DNA of 64,000 bases from Weizmannia acidilactici (GTDB lineage Bacteria > Bacillota > Bacilli > Bacillales > Bacillaceae_C). Numbering within the stretch: position 1 is the first letter of the stretch; the number at the start of each line of letters is the position of its first letter. The DNA lies in contig NZ_BKZP01000010.1 in assembly GCF_008974185.1 (NCBI RefSeq), positions 1 through 64,000 on the forward strand, in the 5' to 3' direction. Shown here piece by piece: positions 16,906-26,206 of the stretch. A model generated the notes under the pieces. It did not search any database. It was not told where the DNA came from and was given only the letters and a program-made list of their open reading frames with translations. The translations under genes and the position numbers were made by a program.

Positions 16906-18234
16906 TTAAAATGTGTGTTTCATCGGCTTCCGCAAAATGAGGGAAACTTCAATTTTTTTGCAAATCGTTAAATAATGCATCATCATTACAAGAAGCGTCC
17001 CCGTATTCATTGCGATCATGACACCCGCCATTTGATACTGCGGATTGACGCCGAGAAAATAAATCAGACAGTACATCACGGCCGTTGACCAAACAAAATG
17101 CGCCAATGCATCCCTGACCAGCCCGAGCCCGATTAAAAACGCCTGCATCGGAATGACAAAATAATGGAACAAAAAATACGGCCATAAAAGCTGCACATAA
17201 ACGGCCGCGGCGGCAGAATGTGAAAACAGCGCAGCGAGTGGAACAGCGAATAGATAAATGATCACTACGGCCGGCAACCCGTAAACGAATGTCATCATCA
17301 TGACCTGCTGCAACAGTTTTTGCAGCTTCAAGCCGTCTTTTTTGACGTATGCTTCCGAAACGGTCGGAATCAGCACCGTTGATAAGGAGTGGGCAATAAA
17401 AGCCGGGAAAAAACCGATCGTAAAAGCTACGCCCGCCATCAGCCCGAAATGTTCATTCGCCATTGTTTCCGTCATACCCGATTTGACGAGCACCCATTTA
17501 ATAAAAAATGGCTCAATGGCGTTTGTAATCGAATGAAAGACGCGCATGCCAGTTGTCGGCAGGGAAACTGCAAGCAAACTTCTCCGGATCGTTTTCCCGC
17601 CCATCTCCGCCTGTTCTTTTTTCTTCAGCATTTTCATTTGTAGCACAAACATATGGAAAAGATACAGCAGCACAATCAGGTCGCTCCCGACAAGCGTGCA
17701 CAGCGCAATGAAAATGGACAGCTCCAAATCAAACTGAATCCAATGGAATAGAAAAACAAGCAAAACGAGTTGCATGATTTTTCTCAGGAAATTGGCGACG
17801 GCAATTTTTCCCATTTGCTGGACACCCATAAAATACCCTCTTGCGATCGAGGAAAATGCTATAATCGGGATAAGGGCAACGATCAGCCAACGGATATACG
17901 GATGGTAATGCCGGAAAACCGGCAGTGCGTGAAGCCACAAAACGGCTGCTGCCATCAAAAGAAGCACAAACAGAATCGTCAGGCGGATCGTATACTGCAG
18001 CATGCCGCGGTGGTATTTTTCTTCTTTTTCAGCAATAAATTTTGAAATCGAGATCGGCAGTTCCATGCTGGCAATCGTCACAATTAAAAAAATCACCGGC
18101 AAAATCGACATATACAAACCCATGCCATGTGCCCCGAGTTCGTTCGCTAGCACCATATTGGTCAAAAATTCAATGCATTCTCCTATAAAAGCGACACCGA
18201 TCAGAATCAGCGCTCCTTTAAAAAACACTGCCAT
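16906..18234 (-). CDS. SpoVB/MurJ-like polysaccharide flippase family membrane protein
   Basis: A 442-aa protein with about 14 membrane segments and the pattern of the MVF/oligosaccharide-flippase group (GLYMSILPVIFLIVTIASME, SKFIAEKEEKYHRG, ARGYFMGVQQMGK). Such proteins move lipid-linked sugars across the membrane; SpoVB acts in spore cortex formation. Whether this is SpoVB itself or a paralogue cannot be settled. ATG 18234 follows AGAGG; the open frame continues upstream but overlaps the divergent acetyltransferase gene. Confidence 0.8.
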   Translation of the reverse strand: MAVFFKGALILIGVAFIGECIEFLTNMVLANELGAHGMGLYMSILPVIFLIVTIASMELPISISKFIAEKEEKYHRGMLQYTIRLTILFVLLLMAAAVLWLHALPVFRHYHPYIRWLIVALIPIIAFSSIARGYFMGVQQMGKIAVANFLRKIMQLVLLVFLFHWIQFDLELSIFIALCTLVGSDLIVLLYLFHMFVLQMKMLKKKEQAEMGGKTIRRSLLAVSLPTTGMRVFHSITNAIEPFFIKWVLVKSGMTETMANEHFGLMAGVAFTIGFFPAFIAHSLSTVLIPTVSEAYVKKDGLKLQKLLQQVMMMTFVYGLPAVVIIYLFAVPLAALFSHSAAAAVYVQLLWPYFLFHYFVIPMQAFLIGLGLVRDALAHFVWSTAVMYCLIYFLGVNPQYQMAGVMIAMNTGTLLVMMMHYLTICKKIEVSLILRKPMKHTF

Positions 18235-18340
18235 GTTCTGCCTCTTCTCCTTATCTTGGAAAACTTTTTCAATATTAAAGGATATGAGGCAAGCCCGGAG
18301 AAACATTACAATAAAAATATGCAAGATTGGAGAAGCCTGT

Positions 18341-19171
18341 ATGTCAGAAGAACAAGTCATCCGCAAAAAACATATCTTGGTCACAAAAGAAAGGCTTATG
18401 GAAGATTTCCGCAAACTGGGGCTTGCGGAAGGCATGACCGTGATCGTCCACTCTTCTTTAAGCTCGATTGGCTGGGTTTGCGGGGGAGAAGTTGCCGTAA
18501 TCCAAGCATTAATGGAAGTCATTACCAATCAAGGGACCATTGTGATGCCGGCGCAAACAACGAATAATTCGGATCCGGCTTATTGGGAAAATCCGCCTAT
18601 CCCGGAAGAATGGTGGGATGAGATCCGCAAATCCATACCGGCCTTCGATCCGCGGATTACCCCCACTTATGGGATGGGCCGGATTGCTGAACTTTTCCGG
18701 ACATTCCCGGGCGTTTTAAGGAGCAATCACCCAAACTGTTCGTTTACAGCATGGGGCCGTGACGCAAAATATATTGTGGAAGGCCACTCGCTTGACTTCC
18801 CGTTCGGGGAAAAATCCCCGCTCGCCCGCATTTACGATAAGAACGGGTATATTTTGCTGCTCGGGGTTGATTATCTTTCCAATACTTCGATGCACCTTGG
18901 CGAATACCGTTCGTCGCGGTACACAACCGTATTTAAACAGAGCTGCGCCATGATGGTAAACGGCAAAAGGGTATGGAAGTCATACAAAGATTATGAAGAA
19001 AACTCCGATTTGTTCAATAAAATCGGCCGCGCTTTTGAACGCAGCCACAAAGTGAAAACCGGTTTTGTCGGCGCGGCCCTGTCCAGGCTGATGAAACAGC
19101 GGGCGCTGGTCGATTTCACCGAACAATTTTTGGATAATTCTCAGAAGCATGATGAAGGAGATAACGAGTAA
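18341..19171 (+). CDS. Aminoglycoside N(3)-acetyltransferase family protein (YokD-like)
   Basis: A 276-aa acetyl-CoA-dependent acyltransferase of the AAC(3) antibiotic-acetyltransferase family: VIVHSSLSSIGWVCGGEVAV, PAQTTNNSDPAYWENPP, GMGRIAELFRTFPGVLRSNHP and HLGEY. Length matches Bacillus YokD. Chromosomal members often do not give resistance; the natural substrate is unknown. ATG 18341 has GGAG 8 bases upstream. It is divergent from the flippase gene. Confidence 0.87.
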   Translation: MSEEQVIRKKHILVTKERLMEDFRKLGLAEGMTVIVHSSLSSIGWVCGGEVAVIQALMEVITNQGTIVMPAQTTNNSDPAYWENPPIPEEWWDEIRKSIPAFDPRITPTYGMGRIAELFRTFPGVLRSNHPNCSFTAWGRDAKYIVEGHSLDFPFGEKSPLARIYDKNGYILLLGVDYLSNTSMHLGEYRSSRYTTVFKQSCAMMVNGKRVWKSYKDYEENSDLFNKIGRAFERSHKVKTGFVGAALSRLMKQRALVDFTEQFLDNSQKHDEGDNE

Positions 19172-19187
19172 GTTATCTTCTTTTTTG
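19158..19187 (+). terminator. Weak terminator after the acetyltransferase gene
   Basis: GATAAC / GTTATC stem with a 7-base loop, then TTCTTTTTT; it includes the stop codon. Confidence 0.5.
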
Positions 19188-19202
19188 GAACGCAGCTTAC
19201 AC

Positions 19203-19273
19203 TTCATGCAGATTTGCTACGCAGATTCATGCGAGTTCAGCTTTTTTTCATGCAAAATTCACACGCGTTCATG
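19203..19273. repeat. Four TTCATG(C) repeats at 21-23 bp spacing
   Basis: TTCATGC at 19203, 19226 and 19247, and TTCATG at 19268, all in the same orientation, in the gap between two convergent genes. Distances are 23, 21 and 21 bases, near two helix turns. Function unknown. Confidence 0.6.
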
Positions 19274-19308
19274 TTCCGAATCCCCGATTTATGTGGATAT
19301 CTTAACTT

Positions 19309-20235
19309 CTATGATCCGGTAATCGTGCCGCCGTTAACATGAAGAACCTGCCCGGTAACATAGCTGGAATCACCGGATGCAAGATATACATAAGCCGGCG
19401 CCAGTTCATACGGCTGGCCGGCACGTTTCATCGGCACGTCGCGTCCGAATTTTGCAACCTGCTCAGCGCTGAAGCTCGACGGGATCAGCGGCGTCCAGAT
19501 CGGACCGGGCGCCACCGCATTTACACGGATCCCTTTCTTAACAAGATTTTGCGACAACGACCTTGTGAATGCCACAATCGCTCCTTTTGTCGAGGCATAG
19601 TCAATCAAAGATTTATGCCCTTCATAAGCAGCAACCGATGTTGTATTGATGATCGAACTGCCCGCTCTCAAATAAGGCAGCGCGGCTTTTACCATATAGA
19701 AAAAGCTGTAAATATTGTTTTTAAACGTCAAATCCCACTGCTCGTTTGTAATATCGAGGAAGTTATCCTGGGTAAACTGCATCGCATGGTTGTTGACAAG
19801 AATATCCAGGCGCCCGAAAGTGTCGATCGTTTGTTTCACCACATTCCGGCAATGAGCCGGCTCCTTCAAATCCCCTGGAATAAGCAGGCACCGCCTCCCC
19901 AGCTCTTCAATTCTCCGTTTCGTGCGCTCGGCATCTTCGTTTTCGTACTCGTAAAAATACGGGATTACCATATCTGCGCCTTCTTTGGCAAAAGCAATCG
20001 CAACGGCCGCCCCGATTCCGCTGTCCCCGCCGGTCACAATTGCCATTTTATTTTTCAATTTGCCCGATCCCGAATACGATAGATCTTCCACCAACGGGCG
20101 CGGGTTCATCAGCTTCTCGATCCCCGGCTGTTTCGGCTGATGCTGCGGCGGAAACGTATATTTCGGCCTGTGATGCCGTGAAACCGGTTCATGCTGTGGC
20201 GGATAAAAATATGCATAAGGCTGCTGCCAATACAA
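19309..20235 (-). CDS. SDR-family oxidoreductase (YhdF/YdaD general-stress type)
   Basis: A 308-aa NAD(P)-dependent short-chain dehydrogenase. An unusual Pro/His/Tyr-rich leader (1-45) precedes the Rossmann fold: [16 protein letters not shown], and catalytic Ser/Tyr/Lys in [10 protein letters not shown] and DYASTKGA. The leader is typical of the stress-induced YhdF/YdaD subgroup of Bacillus. Substrate unknown. TTG 20235 is the start; AGAGGTGAT lies just before it and no nearer ATG exists. It is monocistronic. Confidence 0.88.
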   Translation of the reverse strand: MYWQQPYAYFYPPQHEPVSRHHRPKYTFPPQHQPKQPGIEKLMNPRPLVEDLSYSGSGKLKNKMAIVTGGDSGIGAAVAIAFAKEGADMVIPYFYEYENEDAERTKRRIEELGRRCLLIPGDLKEPAHCRNVVKQTIDTFGRLDILVNNHAMQFTQDNFLDITNEQWDLTFKNNIYSFFYMVKAALPYLRAGSSIINTTSVAAYEGHKSLIDYASTKGAIVAFTRSLSQNLVKKGIRVNAVAPGPIWTPLIPSSFSAEQVAKFGRDVPMKRAGQPYELAPAYVYLASGDSSYVTGQVLHVNGGTITGS

Positions 20236-20306
20236 AATGGATCACCTCTTTATCCAGGCTTTTTCCATTTAGTGTATTCGCCATAAGAAATTCCGTGACA
20301 GCCGCA

Positions 20307-21956
20307 CTAATTTCCCAGAACCGTTTCCAATACAATTTCATCAAAATTTTTTACGAAAGCCATTTCCGGGTCGATACAAAGCGGATCATGCCATGTTAAC
20401 TGAAGAAATGCTTCGACAACGGATTTTTGACGTTCCCCGGTCCCTGCATCTTCCAACGCGACCACGCTTTCGAAAATTTTCACCATTTGCTTGGCGATCC
20501 GTTTGCAATGGTAAGTTTGGGCTGCCTCGTCTTTCGCTTCCATGACAAACCGGCAAGTTTCTTCCAGCTGTTCAATCCCGGCAGATAACAAGGCTCCCGC
20601 CTGCAAGACAGAAGTTTTTCTTTTCATCTCTTTAATGAACATTTCATGGGCGTTGAATTTCCGCATCAGGCGCAGCACTTCAAGTCCGAGAATATTGGCT
20701 GTCCCTTCCCAGGCGGTAAGCACCTGTGCATCGCGCAAAAGCCTTGGTGTGACAAAGTCTTCAATATAGCCGTTCCCTCCGTGCATTTCGATCGCTTCAT
20801 GCGCAAAATGGATCGCCTGCTCGGCCGTCTCCATTTTTAAGAGTGCAATCAGAAGGCGCGCCATGATTTGTTCTTTTTTATCCGCTTTTCCGAAAGCAGT
20901 CCGGTCAAAAAGTCGGGCAAGTCTGAAAACGGCACTTGTTTCAACTTCCTGCTTCGCCGCCATTTTGACAAGCGTTTCTTTCACCATCGGGTAATCGGCA
21001 AGCCTATGGCCAAATGCCGTTCTTCTTAGCGCATATGCCCGTGCTTCCCTGTAAGCCCGGCGCATAATACCAATTGAAGCAACGGCATTGCAGACGCGCG
21101 AAAGGTTTAACGCCTCCATCATATAGTAAAAACCTTTCGCAGGATCCCCCACGAGATAAGCTTTCGCGCCATCAAACACGACTTCGGCGGACGGCACCGC
21201 GCGCACGCCGAGTTTATCTTTCAAGCGGCGGATATAAATGCCGTTCTTTTCACCGTTTTCTTTTTCCCACGGCACTAAAAATAAGCTTAAGCCTTTCGTT
21301 CCGGACGGCACCCCTTCACGCCTTGCCAATACCATAGCCACGCCGCACATCCCTGCATTGGAGGCAAAATATTTTTCACCGTAAAGCCGGTAATGGCCCC
21401 CTTCTGCAACTGCCCTCGTTTCATTGGCGCCGACATCAGAGCCGCCCTGCCGTTCCGTTAAAAAAGTCGCCCCTTCAAAACGCTCAACTTCCCCCGTTGA
21501 AATGAGCTGCCGCAAATAGGCCTGTTTGAGTTCTTCGCTTCCGTAATGGTCGAGCAAAAATGCAGCCGCCGCCGTCAAGGTTACCGGGCAGTAAAACCCG
21601 GGTTCCGCCTGCGACAACAAATAGCCTTGCGTAAACGCATACACATAGTTGCCTCTACGGCCCAAATCTGGAATGTTTTTATGGACATAGCCGACAATTC
21701 CTTTGTTGTATACCTGCTCAACCGTTTTTAAATAGCCTTCATTCACCCATACTTTTGACACATCTTCCCCGTAACGGTTGTATTTGATGAGTTTCGGCCG
21801 GCCTTCGCGGTCGGTGTGCGCCGCACGCTCATCGATCTCCTCCGCACACATCGCCCCGAATTCGGTGCATTCTTTTTCAGCCCACTCAAAAAACTGCGGA
21901 TCTAAATATTTTTGCAGCAGCCGTCCTAAATTCGGGTCGTCAAGATAAAAGTTCAT
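20307..21956 (-). CDS. Acyl-CoA dehydrogenase, AidB-like
   Basis: A 549-aa FAD-dependent acyl-CoA dehydrogenase that introduces the alpha-beta double bond of acyl-CoA. Visible are GATFLTERQGGSDVGANETRA, GEKYFASNAGMC, the YALRRTAFGHRLADYPMVKE stretch and AHEAIEMHGGNGYIEDF, then LRDAQVLTAWEGTANI. The long N- and C-terminal parts place it with AidB/ACAD11-like enzymes, longer than the usual 380 aa. Its ATG overlaps the ligase gene by 17 bases, so it is the third gene of the MerR-ligase-dehydrogenase operon. Confidence 0.92.
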   Translation of the reverse strand: MNFYLDDPNLGRLLQKYLDPQFFEWAEKECTEFGAMCAEEIDERAAHTDREGRPKLIKYNRYGEDVSKVWVNEGYLKTVEQVYNKGIVGYVHKNIPDLGRRGNYVYAFTQGYLLSQAEPGFYCPVTLTAAAAFLLDHYGSEELKQAYLRQLISTGEVERFEGATFLTERQGGSDVGANETRAVAEGGHYRLYGEKYFASNAGMCGVAMVLARREGVPSGTKGLSLFLVPWEKENGEKNGIYIRRLKDKLGVRAVPSAEVVFDGAKAYLVGDPAKGFYYMMEALNLSRVCNAVASIGIMRRAYREARAYALRRTAFGHRLADYPMVKETLVKMAAKQEVETSAVFRLARLFDRTAFGKADKKEQIMARLLIALLKMETAEQAIHFAHEAIEMHGGNGYIEDFVTPRLLRDAQVLTAWEGTANILGLEVLRLMRKFNAHEMFIKEMKRKTSVLQAGALLSAGIEQLEETCRFVMEAKDEAAQTYHCKRIAKQMVKIFESVVALEDAGTGERQKSVVEAFLQLTWHDPLCIDPEMAFVKNFDEIVLETVLGN

Positions 21957-23463
21957 TCGTCATCCCCCTCAACACTTGTTTTTGAATTTTGCCCGTGGCG
22001 TTCCTCGGCAGCTCATCGATTACTTCATACAGTTTTGGAATTTTATAGGAGGCAAGTTTTCCAGATAGGAAGCGATTGCATTCTCCTTCAATATCACCGA
22101 TCGGTTCCTCCAACACGAGAAAAGCTTTTACAGTTTCGCCCCATTCCGGATGCGATACACCGATGACCGCAACTTCTTTTATTTTCGGATGGTTAATCAA
22201 CACATCCTCGATTTCTTTCGGATACACATTGACGCCGCCTGAGATGACCATATCTTTTTTTCGGTCTACTACCCAGAAAAAGCCGTCTTCATCTTTTCTT
22301 GCAAGATCACCCGTGAGCAGCCAGCCGTTTTGTAAGACGAGGTTTGTTTCCTCGGGATCGCGGAGATAACCCTTCATCACACTCTCCCCATATAACGCGA
22401 TTTCACCGACTTCTTTCATTCCCACTTCTTCCCCTTGATCATTCACAAGCCTGATTTCCGTTCCAAGGGCTGCGCGTTTCCCTATGCTTCCCGCTTTTTC
22501 TTTGTGTTCTTCCGGTAGCAGCAAGGTTCCACTTGGCCCCGCTTCTGTCAGACCGTAAACGCATACAAGTCGGTCTGTTTGAAAAGCTTTCTGCACCATT
22601 TCGACTTCCTGTTTTAAAAGCGGTGCGCCGCCGTACACCCAATATTGCATGCTGGATAAATCGTAATCGTTCAAATTTGGCAGTTTTGCCGTAAACAAAT
22701 AAGCAACAGGGGCACCAAAGAAATGGGTAATGCGTTCTTGTTCGACCGTTTCGTCCAGCGCTCCCGGCGTAAAAACAGGCGAAAGCACATGGGTTGCACC
22801 TACAATCGTGCCCGCAACCAAAAACAGGTGCAACGGTGCCGAATGGCTGAGTGGCATCATATGCAAAATTCTGCTTTCCGGTTTCATCGACATTTCTACA
22901 CACATCATCCAAGCGGAAGTCAAAATATTACGGCAAGTAAACAGCACGCCTTTTGGTTTCCCTGTCGTGCCGGAAGTGTAGAGAATGGATGCATCATCGT
23001 CTTCCTTTAAAAGGCAGCGGATTTCCGTATCGGTCGCGTTCCCGATCAGTTCTGTAAAAGTTTGCCAACTGGATGCAGCAGTACCGGTTTTTATTTTCAA
23101 AAGTTGCTCCGGAAACTCCGCCTTTTTTATGCCGTCAAAAAGCCGTTCATGAACCAAAAACGCGGATGCTTCGCTGTGCTCTAAAATATATTCGAGTTCA
23201 GCACGGCTTGATTTAGCATTGATCGGTACCGCTATGCCGCCAAGGCGGAGTACGGCAAAATAAGAAATGACAAATTCAACAGTGTTCGGCATCATGATTA
23301 CCGCTCCGGCGCCCGGCCGGAAGCCGCGGTTTTGAAGAGCGTTCGCCAAACGGTTCACTTTTTTGTCCAGTTCCCGGTACGTCAGCCGTTCATCCGGTGA
23401 AACAACGGCTTCCTGGAACGGATACTTTCGTGCATTTCGTGCCAATAATTCAGGAATGTTCAT
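21940..23463 (-). CDS. Acyl-CoA synthetase (AMP-forming fatty-acid CoA ligase)
   Basis: A 507-aa ANL-superfamily enzyme activating a fatty or branched acid with ATP and CoA. Motifs: YTSGTTGKPKGVLFT (about residue 163), YGLTEAGPSG, TGDLARKDEDGFFWVVDRKKD and C-terminal PRNATGKIQKQVLR with the catalytic Lys. It starts in ATGA overlap with the MerR regulator gene and overlaps the dehydrogenase gene. Together they look like an inducible acid-degradation operon. The exact substrate is not evident. Confidence 0.92.
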   Translation of the reverse strand: MNIPELLARNARKYPFQEAVVSPDERLTYRELDKKVNRLANALQNRGFRPGAGAVIMMPNTVEFVISYFAVLRLGGIAVPINAKSSRAELEYILEHSEASAFLVHERLFDGIKKAEFPEQLLKIKTGTAASSWQTFTELIGNATDTEIRCLLKEDDDASILYTSGTTGKPKGVLFTCRNILTSAWMMCVEMSMKPESRILHMMPLSHSAPLHLFLVAGTIVGATHVLSPVFTPGALDETVEQERITHFFGAPVAYLFTAKLPNLNDYDLSSMQYWVYGGAPLLKQEVEMVQKAFQTDRLVCVYGLTEAGPSGTLLLPEEHKEKAGSIGKRAALGTEIRLVNDQGEEVGMKEVGEIALYGESVMKGYLRDPEETNLVLQNGWLLTGDLARKDEDGFFWVVDRKKDMVISGGVNVYPKEIEDVLINHPKIKEVAVIGVSHPEWGETVKAFLVLEEPIGDIEGECNRFLSGKLASYKIPKLYEVIDELPRNATGKIQKQVLRGMTNELLS

Positions 23464-23846
23464 CCCTGCTCCTCCCTTAGCTTTTTTAAGCGTGTTTGAA
23501 AGTCAGATAAGTATTTTTCCAATTCGGCCTGTAGTTCCCGAAGTTCCTGAATTTTCCGGATGACTTCCTGCCGTTTCTGCTCGCCGTATTCAATCGTTTT
23601 TTCCAATTGTTTGATACCGGTGCGGTCGCGGTCAAACAGCTCAATCATTTCTTTGATTTCTTCGAGAGTAAAGTGTAATTGTTTCCCGCGGAAAATGAGT
23701 TTTAGCCTTGTGTAGTCTTTTTTGGAGTAACATCTTCTGCCGTTCGGAGCGCGTTTTGGTTTAAGCAGGCCGAGTTCTTCGTAGTAGCGGATCGTCCGGG
23801 TCGTCACGTCGAACTCGCCCGCCAATTCGGATGTGGTATAAGGCAC
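23460..23846 (-). CDS. MerR-family transcriptional regulator of the acyl-CoA operon
   Basis: A 128-aa protein with a MerR winged helix (1-70: YTTSELAGEFDVTTRTIRYY, EELGLLKPKR, GRRCYSKKDYTRL) and a dimerisation coiled coil (about 75-128). It has no metal-binding cysteines. It is the first gene of the operon, overlapping the ligase gene by 4 bases. Position and target operon resemble LiuR-type regulators of fatty or branched-chain acid breakdown. It probably binds the palindrome inside its own promoter spacer. Confidence 0.88.
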   Translation of the reverse strand: MPYTTSELAGEFDVTTRTIRYYEELGLLKPKRAPNGRRCYSKKDYTRLKLIFRGKQLHFTLEEIKEMIELFDRDRTGIKQLEKTIEYGEQKRQEVIRKIQELRELQAELEKYLSDFQTRLKKLREEQG

Positions 23847-23872
23847 CTCACTCCCCTCCTGTCTTTTGAACT

Positions 23873-23903
23873 ATCATACTATTTACGTTAACGTTAACTT
23901 CAA
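23873..23903 (-). promoter_or_regulatory. MerR-type promoter with 19-bp spacer and internal operator
   Basis: On the minus strand TTGAAG (23898-23903), a 19-base spacer and TATGAT (23873-23878). The spacer carries the near-palindrome TTTACGTTAACGTTAA, with the perfect 12-mer GTTAACGTTAAC at 23887-23898. An over-long spacer holding the operator is the classical MerR-activated promoter design. Confidence 0.85.
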
Positions 23904-24081
23904 TATGATAATACAGATTCCTTTTTGCATTTGCGAAATTCCATTAGATCTCTGCTTTTTCGGGGGATGGAACAACTTCAAATGGGAACGCACAACCCCA
24001 TTTTGGAATGAACCAAAACTTCAACTATATTCCATTCCACACTTTAGTGCTAAAACCGCTCATTTTGAAACAAACCGGCTT

Positions 24082-24136
24082 ATATGTAAACCTATTTAAA
24101 ATTTAAGTTGACATATATTTACTGTTTTTTTAATCT
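24082..24136 (+). promoter_or_regulatory. BirA-type operator overlapping the bioY promoter
   Basis: Inverted arms ATATGTAAACCT (24082-24093) and AAGTTGACATAT (24105-24116) match at 10 of 12 positions and resemble Bacillus BirA operators. The right arm contains a perfect -35 TTGACA (24108-24113). A weak -10 TAATCT follows after 17 bases (24131-24136). Biotin-loaded BirA would block the promoter. Confidence 0.8.
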
Positions 24137-24173
24137 ATTAGTATACAAAACAAGAAAAAGGGATGTGGAATAA

Positions 24174-24755
24174 ATGTCAGCAAAAAAATTCCGTGCCATT
24201 GACTTGTGTTATGCGGGGATGTTTGCCGCGCTGATGGCGATTGGGACAAATATTACATCAATTGCGCCGTTTCTTGTCGTCGGAGGGGTGCCGATTACAT
24301 TACAAACCTTTTTTGCCGTGCTGGCGGGGGCAGTACTCGGGAGCATGCTCGGGGCCCTATCAATGGTTGCTTATATGCTGATCGGCTTATTGGGGGCGCC
24401 GGTTTTTGCGCAGTTCAGCGGCGGGTTCCAAACCGTCGTAAGCCCGTCATTCGGATTCATTCTCAGTTTTATTGCAGCCGCATATGCAACCGGCAAAGTC
24501 ATTGAAAAGCGCCAAAATCTAACAGCGTACTTCATCGCTGCCATCATCGGTCTGGTTCTCAATTATTTCATAGGAACCAACTGGATGTACGCTGCCTATA
24601 AAATTTGGGCACAGGCCCCGCAGGCGTTCAGTTACAAAATGGCCTGGCTTTGGATGGCTGTGCCGCTTCCGAAAGACATCATCTTATCGCTGTTTGCGGG
24701 CTGGCTGGCACACCGTATCCGGGCGGTTTCCCCAGTCATCGCGTTAAAACGATAG
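24174..24755 (+). CDS. bioY: Biotin transporter S-component BioY
   Basis: The substrate-binding membrane subunit of an ECF biotin importer. It has 193 aa and six hydrophobic segments, with the family hallmarks GVPITLQTFFAVLAGAVLG, GAPVFAQFSGGF and SPSFGFILSF near the middle, and FIGTNWMYAAYK. ATG 24174 follows AGGGATG. The upstream BirA-like operator supports control by biotin. There are no biotin synthesis genes in the window. Its last 20 bases overlap the convergent map gene. Confidence 0.94.
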   Translation: MSAKKFRAIDLCYAGMFAALMAIGTNITSIAPFLVVGGVPITLQTFFAVLAGAVLGSMLGALSMVAYMLIGLLGAPVFAQFSGGFQTVVSPSFGFILSFIAAAYATGKVIEKRQNLTAYFIAAIIGLVLNYFIGTNWMYAAYKIWAQAPQAFSYKMAWLWMAVPLPKDIILSLFAGWLAHRIRAVSPVIALKR

Positions 24756-25479
24756 GCTTGCCTTTTGTTACAATGACGGTATGTTCCACTTGCGCCACAA
24801 AACTCCCGTCCGGCGTCACATATGTCCATCCGTCACCTGATTCGACCACTTCATCGGCGCCGGTCGACACAAACGGTTCAAATGCAATGACCATACCGTC
24901 TTGTAACAAATCTGTATCTTCCGGATCGTAATAATTTAAAATATACTCCGGATCTTCATGCAGCGCCCTTCCTACACCGTGGCCCGTCAAATTCAGCAGC
25001 ACCTCGAATCCGCTTCTGTACACTTCTTTTTCAACCGCCCGACCGATTTGGTTTTGTTTTTTCCCAGCCCTGATCTTTTCAAGGCCCCGGTCGAACGCCC
25101 TTTGCGCACATTCGCAAAGGGCGAAAAGTTCCGAATCCCCTTTTCCAACCACAAAAGAGATCCCCGTATCGGCATAATATCCGTTCAACGATCCCGATAC
25201 ATCGACATTCACAAGATCCCCTTCGCGCAGTACTCTGTTTCCGGGGATTCCGTGTGCCACTTCTTCATTTACGCTGATGCATGTGTAACCCGGAAAATCA
25301 TACTCTCCTTTTGGGCCTGAAATTGCCCCGTTTTCTTCAAATCTTCTACCTGCCAATTCATCCAATTCTTTCGTCGAGATGCCGGGTTTTGCCTTCTCTT
25401 TTAATTCGTCGCGGATCGCCGCAACGAGCCGGCCGATTTTTTTTAATCCTTCCAAATCTTCTTCTGACCTGACAATCAT
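24736..25479 (-). CDS. map: Methionine aminopeptidase type I
   Basis: Removes the initiator Met from new proteins. It has 247 aa, with the five metal ligands visible in order: Asp in NVDVSGSLNGYYADTG (two Asp), His in LTGHGVGRALHEDP, Glu in IAFEPFVS and Glu in AQVEHTVIVT. The start is ATG 25479 behind AAAGGAACG; the open frame to 25593 has no ribosome binding site. It is not beside secY and infA, so it is likely the second copy (MapB/YflG type). It overlaps convergent bioY by 20 bases. Confidence 0.93.
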   Translation of the reverse strand: MIVRSEEDLEGLKKIGRLVAAIRDELKEKAKPGISTKELDELAGRRFEENGAISGPKGEYDFPGYTCISVNEEVAHGIPGNRVLREGDLVNVDVSGSLNGYYADTGISFVVGKGDSELFALCECAQRAFDRGLEKIRAGKKQNQIGRAVEKEVYRSGFEVLLNLTGHGVGRALHEDPEYILNYYDPEDTDLLQDGMVIAFEPFVSTGADEVVESGDGWTYVTPDGSFVAQVEHTVIVTKGKPIVLTR

Positions 25480-25762
25480 CGAGATCGTTCCTTTCAATAG
25501 TGGAGTGCATGCTTCCATTATATAAAAATAAATTTTTAATTCAAAATTAGACATAATTCTGCCAGTTTGAACGGCACTCCCCTTAACAAACAAAAAAGAT
25601 TGGCAACTGAACCCTCTGTTTATTAAGACAGAACAGTGCCACTCATTTAAAATTTTGTCGTTTATGTAATGTTTTTGTAATATTATTTAATGTTAGCGTA
25701 ACCAAAAATTCGACAAAAATTGGTATATTGGATTTGCGTGATTACGAGATAGAGGTGGAAAA

Positions 25763-26206
25763 ATGAGAAAGATAGCTCCAATACTGCTTTCTTGTATGTT
25801 AGGTTTTGGTTTTCTGCTTCCATCTAAACAAACGGAAGCCGCTACATACTCACCGGCAAAAGTTGTAAAAACAGCAAAACATTACATTGGCACGCCGTAT
25901 AAATGGGGCGGAACTACTCCATCCGGTTTTGATTGTTCAGGATTTGTAAAATATACTTACAAAAAGAACGGAAAAACCCTCCCAAGAACAGCAGCCGCCA
26001 TGTATACAAAAGGCAAAAAAGTCAGCAAATCGAAATTAAAACCGGGAGATCTGGTTTTCTTCCATACCTATACAAGAGGAGTATCGCATGTTGCCATTTA
26101 TATTGGCCATAACCAAGTCATCCATTCCGTATCGCAAGGGGTAAAAATCGACAGCCTGAATAATCCTTATTGGAAACCACGTTATATCGGCGCAAAAAGG
26201 CTATAA
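25763..26206 (+). CDS. Secreted NlpC/P60 cell-wall hydrolase
   Basis: A 147-aa DL-endopeptidase cutting peptidoglycan stem peptides. A signal peptide (about 1-26, ending TEA) leads directly into the NlpC/P60 domain. The catalytic Cys is in FDCSGFVKYTY, the His in VSHVAIYIGHN and the polar third residue in HSVSQG. There are no LysM or SH3 binding repeats, so it is a minimal form. ATG 25763 follows GAGGTGG. It ends in a strong terminator. Confidence 0.92.
   Translation: MRKIAPILLSCMLGFGFLLPSKQTEAATYSPAKVVKTAKHYIGTPYKWGGTTPSGFDCSGFVKYTYKKNGKTLPRTAAAMYTKGKKVSKSKLKPGDLVFFHTYTRGVSHVAIYIGHNQVIHSVSQGVKIDSLNNPYWKPRYIGAKRL

Noticed and set aside
19203-19273. CRISPR array
   Set aside because: The repeats are only 6-7 bases long; no repeat-spacer array was seen anywhere in the window.
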